This document shows positions 1-6,483 of a stretch of 11,690 nt of DNA, in pieces. A program made the translations under genes and the position numbers. Below the pieces are notes generated by a model. The model was not told where the DNA came from, ran no database searches, and worked only from the letters and a program-made list of their open reading frames with translations. Source of the DNA: Globomyces pollinis-pini (lineage: Eukaryota > Chytridiomycota > Chytridiomycetes > Rhizophydiales > Globomycetaceae); NCBI GenBank assembly GCA_025399215.1, contig MU621531.1, positions 1 to 11,690 on the forward strand, written 5' to 3'. The first letter of the stretch is position 1. Every line of letters begins with the position of its first letter.

Positions 1-141
1 CTTGCCATTAACCGGACCGTCAACTTGATTAGTTTCACCTTGAAAGTCTTCCTTGAACTTAACCCATTCATTGCATTCATCAATAACTTCATCAAGCGTC
101 AAAGTAGTTGAATCCTTTCGATTTTCATAAATGCGAGGCAT
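1..141 (-). CDS. Hypothetical protein, N-terminal part, cut by window edge
   Basis: The frame opens at ATG 141-139 and stays open for 47 codons to the window edge. An in-frame TAG lies nine bases upstream of the ATG, which supports this start if there is no upstream exon. The visible peptide starts MPRIYENRKDSTTLTLDEV and is acidic and hydrophilic, with a predicted helical stretch (LDEVIDECNEWVKFKEDF). I recognise no domain. Accessory, retroelement-rich DNA lies next to it, so it could be a lineage-specific gene or part of a mobile element. Confidence 0.4.
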   Translation of the reverse strand, partial: MPRIYENRKDSTTLTLDEVIDECNEWVKFKEDFQGETNQVDGPVNGK

Positions 142-411
142 GGTACGCTACGGATGTGCATCGATGAATAACGCTCAAAAGGAAACCAATTATGTTTAAA
201 GAGTAAAAAGGGTATTTTTTATATGTATTTGATGGTTAGGCAAATGGAAACGGATATGATAAATATGATGTGAATCAATAGCTTCGTAATCAAAGAAACA
301 AAAGACAGCTTGATTTGAATACTGAGTGCTCGAAGAAGTTAAACCAATCAATGGTTTATATCAAGAGATCGGAAGAGTCATGTCGAACAAAGGAAATGGC
401 TAAATAATTAG

Positions 412-951
412 AACATCTAAGATCAAACGGTTTCGGCCTATTGAAAGTTAGTAGCAGTAAAGCATTAGAATTGGACATTAAGGGTCTTTTGGAAATATAT
501 CATCATGGTCATGTTCAAACTGGCCATTCTTGCTTTGATGATGAACATCCTAACGTAGTAAATAAACGCCAAGGGGTCGGTAGCGTATCCGAATCAGATG
601 ATTCTAAATACGAATATCAAGATTTAGTGTTTAATTTTCGTTCAAAAAAACAAATGCAATTTCCCTTCAACCGATTTGACAGAACAACAAATATAAAAGG
701 TAATCTTTAATTATAAATCAATAGCGTTACCTTCATTGTTTGTGATTTGGGCCATTGAAAAAGATACTAGAGTGTGGGTATGGCCCAAATCAAATTCCAC
801 AAAGAAGATACTGCTTCCATGGGACAAACCTAAAAAGGGACAAAGAGTATGTTCAGAGCCAACCCGAGAAGTTGATATCCCAGAAGGCTATACGTTGATT
901 GGATACACCTCACTGCTTTTCTCGGAGTCTGAATATCAAAATCCTAAGTAA
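412..951 (+). CDS. Hypothetical protein, two visible exons joined by a 25-nt intron; start not found
   Basis: Exon 412-699 and exon 725-951 form one continuous frame when a 25-nt GT-AG intron (700-724, GTAATC...AATAG) is removed; without splicing the first exon hits a stop at 708-710. The second exon ends at TAA 949-951. No in-frame ATG precedes Met within KKQMQFPF, and a TAA at 405-407 blocks the frame upstream. An upstream exon joined near the AG at 410-411 is therefore likely, but I could not place it, so the gene may be 5'-truncated or broken. The product is hydrophilic, with motifs such as YEYQDLVFNFRSKKQMQFPF and the Trp-rich VIWAIEKDTRVWVWPKS. I do not recognise the family. The very short intron matches those of the conserved genes to the right and argues that this is a native gene. 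Confidence 0.45.
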
Positions 952-1116
952 CTGACTCTGGAACATCGCGCTAAAGCTAGATATTGAATTGATAATGTAT
1001 AATTTTACCCAAAGGAAAAGAAGACGGGCAAGCCCTAAATAATCACAAACTGATTATCTGAAATTGCAACCATAATTTCTCTCCACGAGTCTCTTCCTCC
1101 CTTGGGACCCGTCTTG

Positions 1117-1629
1117 TTATTTGACTTTTTCGAGTCCTTCTTTTTCAACTCCATCATTCCACATTCCCATGTCTTCTAAGACTAATTGGATCGTAGTCTT
1201 CCAAATTGAAAAGTTGTCAGAGTTTAACTTTTCAATCTTAGTGCGTTTATTCTTCTTTTCAGCACTCATTGCAAACACTTTGAATTCAGTCTTATTGCAA
1301 TTGAAAACATTAAAATAGTTGGTATCCTTTTGATTTATTATTCCATAAGCCCAAGGATGTTGGAAGTATTTTGAAACTTCTTTGCAGCATTCAACATGAC
1401 CAGCAGCATTCTTTTCTAACCGACGAAATGAAACAAACTTCTTTTTCTTGGTGACGCAGTTGTTTGGCCATTCATTTTTCCCTTTCTTGTAGAAAATGGG
1501 CAGAAAGTTTATCAATTCATCAAAGTCTTTTTCTTTGACTAAGATTCGTTCCTTCTCGTAACTGCAATCAAGATCAACTTTTCGAACAATCAAGCGCCAA
1601 GTTGGAGGACGATCTGACTTTCTTGGCAA
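1117..1629 (-). pseudogene. Copia-type gag-like fragment fused to an unknown region
   Basis: This open frame runs on the minus strand to TAA at 1119-1117. Its last part, from Met at about 1269, reads MSAEKKNKRTKIEKLNSD followed by NFSIWKTTIQLVLEDMGMWND. This resembles the N-terminal gag motif of Ty1/Copia retrotransposons (K-I-x-x-L-N-x-x-N-[FY]-x-x-W-K, helix, then G-[LM]-W). Gag would normally continue for over 200 residues; here it stops about 25 residues after the motif, so the element is truncated. The roughly 120 residues before that Met are Lys- and Cys-rich and unrecognised. They may be an unrelated frame the fragment landed in. Sure of the gag resemblance, unsure of the left part. 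Confidence 0.45.
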
Positions 1630-2151
1630 TTCTTGGCTTGAAAAGACATGTAATAAATTTCATAGTCGTCCAAGGCATCCAAAACAGCGGCTACGGAGTA
1701 GTCGTACCGTTGTGGTTTCGTTTTACGAACCATGCCGTAAGACACAACCCTTCCCTCAGGCGACAACAACGTTATTGTACGCATGGGCAGTTTCAGGACT
1801 GCAGTCACGTGGAGCATCCATTATGTGCTCGCTGTTATCAACCGAAGGCGAATTATCAGTGGTGTGACAGTGTTTAGTGCAAAAGGATCCAGTTCTTGAA
1901 GAAAAGAACTTATGAATTGCAAACTGGCGTTCATTACCACGTAACTTATCAGCAGTGAGACAATCAGGGATTTCACGGACTCCCATCTGCTTGGCAGTAG
2001 AGTCCTTGGCATCCAACAGGTAGTCCGGCACAGGTAGTTCGGTAGGTCCAAAGTCTTCTCCAATGCTACCATAATGAGAAAGAGGCGAAGCGGGTGTTAC
2101 AATAAGGTAATGTTCTTTTGGGAGTTGTATTTTATTAATAGAAACTACTGT
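1630..2151 (-). pseudogene. GC-richer block with broken minus-strand reading frames, possible decayed element
   Basis: From just after a TAG at 2154-2152, one minus-strand frame is open for 131 codons to TGA at 1758-1756 (…PVPDYLLDAKDSTAKQ…). A second frame with coding-like character (LLSPEGRVVSYGMVRKTKPQ…) takes over at about 1775 and runs into the gag-like frame near 1630. The switches suggest frameshift decay of one longer gene, or missed mini-introns. By eye this block is close to half G+C, against roughly a third in the flanks, which fits foreign or transposon origin. No domain is recognised. No clear ATG opens the first frame. Confidence 0.3.
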
Positions 2152-2201
2152 CTATATATACTTTAAATGATACATTACGGAATAATTATGTAATGATGAC
2201 T

Positions 2202-2234
2202 CAAGATGGGTTAGGGTTACCCTAACCCAAGATG
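2202..2234. repeat. Telomere-motif palindrome between 7-bp direct repeats
   Basis: GGGTTAGGGT (2208-2217) and ACCCTAACCC (2219-2228) form a perfect 10-bp inverted repeat with a single T between them, that is, head-to-head telomere repeats. CAAGATG occurs directly on both sides (2202-2208 and 2228-2234), overlapping the arms by one base each. The layout is that of a 19-bp insertion with a target duplication, or of a joined and trimmed pair of telomere seeds. Confidence 0.7.
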
Positions 2235-2396
2235 AACTGCATCATAACTGCGTAATAGTTCGTCATTCAATTAAACCCAATTGTTTTGACACACAGCCTT
2301 TCCGATTATCGGCCGGTGTGGCGCAGATAGCTTAAACTGAGAATAATTTTTATTTTCCCTTAACTCAAAACTCAACAGTAGTACTCCTCGCGTTTG

Positions 2397-2559
2397 CTAA
2401 TCAAACCATTGATTAGTGTGACCAAAAGTTTCTTTCGAAGTTCACTATAAGTTAATAAAATATTCAGAAGTATACTTTTTTGATATAATGTTTGTTTCAG
2501 GAGGAGGTTCGAACATCACTGGTATTCTAACTCGACCCTATGAGTTGGGAACGAATACC
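2397..2559. repeat. Hairpin-forming inverted repeats
   Basis: Two clear inverted repeats are seen. CTAATCAA (2397-2404) pairs with TTGATTAG (2409-2416) around a 4-base ACCA loop. GGTATTC (2521-2527) pairs with GAATACC (2553-2559), with a nested AACTC/GAGTT pairing (2529-2533 with 2542-2546). A third, GGTACG/CGTACC (2676-2681 with 2685-2690), lies just beyond, before a run of seven T. They could belong to a structured RNA or be chance. I could not match any known RNA family. Confidence 0.3.
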
Positions 2560-2584
2560 GTTCTGTTCAACCGTGCGTAATCCA

Positions 2585-2701
2585 TCACATGCTGGAAGGA
2601 TCCGCCTGCAAATGTTTGAAAAACTTTGAAACGGTAATCCCTTCGGCTGTCTTCATCAGCATTTGTTGATGTGCTGGTACGGGTCGTACCACTTTCTTCA
2701 T
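2585..2701 (-). other. Short coding-like ORF, 38 codons
   Basis: The frame runs from ATG 2701-2699 to TGA 2587-2585 and reads MKKVVRPVPAHQQMLMKTAE and onward to …KHLQADPSSM. The residue mix is protein-like and the DNA is GC-richer than its flanks, but it is short and has no recognised domain. It may be a remnant of the retroelement material around it. It spans the GGTACG hairpin, so the hairpin and the ORF are competing readings of the same stretch. Confidence 0.2.
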
Positions 2702-2903
2702 TTTTTTCAAGCTTTATGCGTATATTCAGTCAACTAAAGAAGGGCTACCATTGAAAAAGCAATTGAGGATATTAACTAAACGATAGTTAGCCTCTAAAAT
2801 AAGTAAAGTGTCATAGCGAAGTAAAGTAAGAATTATCTAATCCAGTATAAATCTAACTCTTGCTGAATCTCATATATAAGCAACATTATAACCTCTAATG
2901 GCA

Positions 2904-2933
2904 GGGTTAGGGTTAGGGTTAGGGTTAGGGTTA
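2904..2933 (+). repeat. Interstitial telomeric repeat, five GGGTTA units
   Basis: Five exact tandem GGGTTA hexamers occupy 2904-2933, flanked by ordinary sequence on both sides. TTAGGG is the telomere repeat of most filamentous and early-diverging fungi. No longer array follows, so this is an internal patch and not a chromosome end. The rest of 2152-2903 holds only the palindrome, hairpins and short ORF described separately. Confidence 0.9.
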
Positions 2934-3192
2934 TGTCTACGCACACATCTTTAATAATCCGTCTATAATTCTCTCACAGAGAGCTGCTGTTTTGTTTTTA
3001 CTATCGTTAATAAAAAGTATACTACCATTCACTCTCACCATTATTGAACTTACTATGGTTAATAAATATAGATTACTAGGTTTTCTTTCTGAGCTTGAAC
3101 ACAGCAGGGATATAAACCTTCTTTTCTTCATCAATTTCAGGCTTTTCTTTTTGAGAATTTGATATAGTTAAGAGTATGTGTAAAATCAACCA

Positions 3193-3665
3193 ATGCCATT
3201 ACATCATGTGTTGGTTGTAGAGTTGGATGCAAATCTCTACCTTATAAAACAACAAGGCACAGTAGTTCAGTATTTGTTGGATTACACAACTCACCCAGAC
3301 CCCAATTATTCAAATAGTAGTACTCGAATTACAATACCCCGGTCCTTTACCATCGGAAAAAAGAAACGTGAACTGTCAACCGGAAAAAGGTAATTTTTTT
3401 GTATTAATTCTCTAATGTAGGGAAATTGCTATTGGAATATTATTAAAAAGTTTACCACTGCCTATTCTTAAAACTGTTGAATCAGCAAATGGATTAGTAT
3501 TGTCGACGGATGCTTCAAAGTGTGCTATGGGAGCGGTGTTAGAACAGTATGAAAGTGAAAGTGAACTTAGAGCGGTTGCCTGTTCAAAATTTTACGGAAG
3601 CGGAACTCAAATACTTAGCTAATGCTGGTACTACTTTTCGTATAACACAGTTAGTATTAACATAG
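3193..3665 (+). pseudogene. Spliced retroelement RNase H fragment with a frameshift
   Basis: Exon 3193-3389 opens with ATG (MPLHHVLVVELDANLYLIKQ…). Removing a 31-nt GT-AG intron (3390-3420) joins it in frame to 3421-3622. The second exon encodes LPLPILKTVESANGLVLSTD followed by ASKCAMGAVLEQ. This resembles the junction of reverse transcriptase and RNase H in Ty3/gypsy-type elements, where TDAS carries the first catalytic Asp. The frame then stops at TAA 3620-3622, but the +1 frame from about 3582 carries NFTEAELKYLAN, matching the next conserved block with its catalytic Glu, and runs to TAG 3663-3665. A single frameshift therefore breaks the domain, and the catalytic set cannot be complete. 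The first exon is not recognised. The fragment lacks reverse transcriptase, integrase and LTRs. Confidence 0.5.
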
Positions 3666-3983
3666 CAAGTAAATAATCTGGATATTAGTTGGAGTCATTA
3701 CCCATATTTATCAACTCCTAGTTGTTGGGAGTATCAGACAAATAACGGTGCCTTTGTCTCCTTGAAATATTTGATTTGGATCCTCTTTATCTGTTTGATC
3801 TGTTTAAGAGACACTATGAGGTTAGTATTCACTCGTTAAATGTACTAGAAAAAAGAATATATTGAAACCTTTATCAAGATCATTTTTGGAATTACTTAAG
3901 ACTATAAGGTACGATACCAGAGGTTTTCCCCATCTTCGAGTATCCTCGTTTGAAAACGTCTCTGCAGAGATTGTTATTTGAGC

Positions 3984-3998
3984 TTAGGGTTAGGGTTA
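3984..3998 (+). repeat. Short telomeric patch (TTAGGG x2.5)
   Basis: TTAGGGTTAGGGTTA lies internally in AT-rich DNA, in the same orientation as the patch at 2904-2933. It directly abuts the 24-bp tandem repeat that follows. Confidence 0.7.
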
Positions 3999-4048
3999 TT
4001 CTTATAGTCCAAACCATATAGTCGTTCTTATAGTCCAAACCATATAGT
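3999..4048 (+). repeat. 24-bp direct repeat, two exact copies
   Basis: The two 24-bp copies, 3999-4022 and 4025-4048, are identical and separated by the dinucleotide CG. Each contains TATAGTCCAAACCATATAG. The first copy starts at the last base of the telomeric patch, so the two may have arisen in the same repair event. Confidence 0.85.
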
Positions 4049-4824
4049 AATATTAAATATCTAGTTTCCTTCTTAATCATATCAACATTACACTTTAATT
4101 CAATTGAAGCTATTGATTAATAAGGAAACGTCATTTCGAGTGTATTCGATTTTTTAACTAGAGGTATTTAGATCTAGGGATACAGCCATTAGTAATTCAA
4201 GTTCAAATCACTAATGGCTTGCCATTGTTATGGTTGATTAAGGGGAACGGCATATCATACCAATCACGAGACTGTTAAGATCTATCAAAGGAGATTTCGA
4301 TGAATAACAAACTTCCAAACGAAAGGCAATAGAATGAACAAATGAAGGGTTAACAATTCTTTAGTTACAGATTGGGGCATTTTAATTGCAATCCTATATG
4401 ATTGGATTTACATTTTTTATATATAATTATTTATTCTGTAACTCCATTTGTATCTTTTATTGCCTTTTCACGTATATACTTCAGTTATTCGCGTTAATAA
4501 CTATTTTATATCAAAGAACAGTACTATCAGTCCTGGATAAACAATTTAGACTCAAAGTATTATTGGTGTTCCGACCCTGCTATGAATATCTCTTTCAACA
4601 CTTTCACCTTTGGGTTCAATGAACTAATGACTAGAATTTGATATAAGTCCATCAACAGGACATTAATCAAGTTACTTTTCCAGGGAAGTGAAGTTTTTTA
4701 AGCAGTCAGTTGTTGAATAGGATGCCTATTTCACACTAATTAACTTACAATATAAAATATATCTTAGTTAAGAATCATTAATTGGGTGGTAAAGATTATT
4801 TACTGGGTTATCAAACTAAATCAA
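4049..4824. other. Gene-poor AT-rich stretch with one inverted repeat
   Basis: I see no convincing gene here. The longest open frame (4386-4622, plus) is composed mainly of hydrophobic residues from AT-rich codons, lacks any motif and is probably noise. The only structure noted is a perfect 10-bp inverted repeat, AGCCATTAGT (4184-4193) and ACTAATGGCT (4210-4219), around a 16-base spacer. The right end would hold the 3' untranslated part of the RGS gene; no canonical AATAAA is seen close to its stop. Confidence 0.5.
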
Positions 4825-6396
4825 CTATTCATCTGCTCTTGATTTGATAAACAACAAAAACGAATTAACGTATAGTAATTCCAACACATGATCAATCACT
4901 GGATCAAAAATCGAAATTGGGATCATACTGTTCTTAATGTTACGCAGTTGTACATCAATTGACTTTCGAAGGGTGTGAGTTACATTTACTTCAAATGGAG
5001 ACTCGGGTTTCACAAACATTTGATCGAAAAACATATATAATGGTGCCAAGACCACCGGAATGGGTGTATCCTTATCTTCATCTTCAACGTTTGTGTCTAA
5101 AAATCGTTCGAGTGATAATGGAATCATGTTATCTGGTCTCTGTCTTGATCGACTTTCCAACTTCAGGAATGACTCGAAACAAACCAAATTTTCCTCACAA
5201 TGCGTTTCCTAAAATTAAGGATTCATAGATTTTACCTTGACGAATTGAGAAAACATTGCATAATATTTTGGGTTTTGCAAAACTTCTACCATACAATCTC
5301 TTGTATGTTTTAATTTGATTTTGTCCTTTTTGCCCATTCCTTTCATTTTATCCCATAGATTCATTGAGCTGGAATTCTTAGATTTCTGCTTTTCCTTTTC
5401 TCTGCCTATCTCAGTGGATTGTCTTGGTGAAGAATCAGAAATAGTTGATTTTGCAAATTGATCTTGCATATTGACAATCTCCCAATCTTTATGGGCTTGT
5501 AATACTTCCTTTAATGATGGGATGTTTGCCCCTTTAATCATTAGGTATTTTTGAAAGCATCGACAAAATAATGATTCTAGTATGCATTAAAAATCGAAAG
5601 CAATTACCAATTGCGATTTCCGCAATCTTATCAAAAACTGTAATCGACACTGTTCGGTCACATGTTAAATCCAACAATCCTGTAGCAACCATCTCTCGAA
5701 CAATTGGTGGAATGAATGGAACTTCAATTGGAGACCCTATATATTAGCATATGTATATCAATCAATGATACCTGAATATAAACAAATATAGTAAAATACC
5801 TATCACAAATAAACATATAATTGAATTACCTGCTGCAACAAAAGTAGCGTAAAATCGCAATAATTGATGAACGACACTGGATGGAACTTCTCTCATATTA
5901 TCACCTCTCATTCGAGGATTCAATGGGTCCAGAAATCGATAAATAACAGGATGATCCTTGGGGAACACCAGGGCATTAAAGTTCTTTGTGGGTTCAAATT
6001 TTTCATTAGCGAATAAGTCTTGAAATCTCCAATAGTTTTCCAAGTATGACGATAGTGGATTGGAAAGTTGAAAATACTAGAATATTAATAGCTTATGTCC
6101 GTACCTATATCATTTAAGTTATGACGCGGACATACCTAAAGATCAGTTATGAGGCAAAACTATTTATGAACCTGTTTCAATAATAAGTAATATGGAATTT
6201 ACCTAAAGATATTATTATAATAGGTAAGGCACCTAAGGGAATGAAATTAGATGTATCTTACCTTATCGGATAACGACAATACTTCTTTAAACTCCTGTGC
6301 TTTATCTTCGTTCTGCATAATAGCCAAGAATTTCAATTTAGCATCCTGAATTTCTTCTTTAAATGGCAGTAATGCTTCATTCTTGACTGCAAACAT
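4825..6396 (-). CDS. Protein with two RGS (regulator of G-protein signalling) domains
   Basis: Exons, read on the minus strand: 6396-6262, 6076-5830, 5736-5608, 5576-5236 and 5208-4825, giving 411 residues with all junctions in frame. The first RGS-like region (about residues 55-190) shows LENYWRFQDLF, FYATFVAAGSPIEV (the helix-5 F[IV]xxGSPxEVN signature) and ITVFDKIAEIAIESLF. A Lys-rich linker follows (about 205-255, EKEKQKSKN, KMKGMGKKDKIKLK), suited to membrane or partner binding. The second RGS domain (about 260-400) has FSQFVKETHCEENLVCFESF, MFVKPESPFEVN and ISIFDPVIDHVLELL. RGS proteins speed GTP hydrolysis by G-alpha subunits or act as scaffolds at membranes. The start is supported by an in-frame TGA 15 bases upstream. 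Introns are 185, 93, 31 and 27 nt; the two long ones are tandem composites. It lies 87 bp downstream of POLD2 on the same strand. Whether both domains retain GAP activity cannot be judged; the first is divergent. Confidence 0.85.
5737..5829 (-). other. Composite intron made of three abutting GT-AG units
   Basis: This 93-nt intron of the RGS gene splits exactly into units 5829-5800 (30 nt), 5799-5772 (28 nt) and 5771-5737 (35 nt). Each begins GTA and ends AG, and they meet at AG|GT junctions. Removing the whole stretch joins GCA-G to GG-TCT-CCA and restores the conserved AAGSPIEV, so no exon lies inside. Confidence 0.7.
6077..6261 (-). other. Composite intron made of six abutting GT-AG units
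   Basis: The first RGS intron (185 nt) divides without remainder into units of 29, 30, 31, 36, 31 and 28 nt: 6261-6233, 6232-6203, 6202-6172, 6171-6136, 6135-6105 and 6104-6077. Every unit starts GT and ends AG, and these five junctions are the only AGGT motifs in the intron. Two internal acceptors share the exact string ATCTTTAGGTA. Full removal keeps the frame (…LSLSDK then YFQLSNP…). Obvious internal exons are blocked by stops. Confidence 0.65.
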
Positions 6397-6483
6397 TGTA
6401 ATGAAAAATCAAAAAAAGCCCGTCATAGTCACCCCAAAAAGCCCATTTACTCTTAAAATACAAGTAGAAATTATAAGGGATTT

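Noticed and set aside
2060..2151. LTR end with TATA box, AATAAA and a tRNA-Met-type primer site (TGGTAGCA on the minus strand)
   Set aside because: An uninterrupted protein-like frame runs through the whole stretch and no second LTR copy or convincing terminal TG…CA pair was found.
2208..2228. ACCCTAACCC as a telomerase RNA template
   Set aside because: The adjacent complementary GGGTTAGGGT would mask the template, and no pseudoknot or flanking conserved elements can be seen.
2318..2516. A-box-like TGGCGCAGATAG and B-box-like GGTTCGAAC, suggesting a tRNA gene or tRNA-derived SINE
   Set aside because: The two boxes are about 190 bases apart and no cloverleaf arms can be paired around either.
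2937..3134. 65-codon minus-strand ORF with an ATG
   Set aside because: No recognisable motif, lies in AT-rich DNA next to the telomeric array, and has no splice partners that extend it.
3892..4080. 62-codon minus-strand ORF
   Set aside because: It is generated by the 24-bp tandem repeat and the telomeric patch and has no coding character.
4184..4219. tRNA T-arm-like GTTCAAATC
   Set aside because: The flanking bases do not form a T stem; they form a simple 10-bp inverted repeat instead.
4386..4622. 78-codon plus-strand ORF
   Set aside because: It starts and runs in AT-rich low-information sequence, has no motif, and its hydrophobic content follows from T-rich codons.
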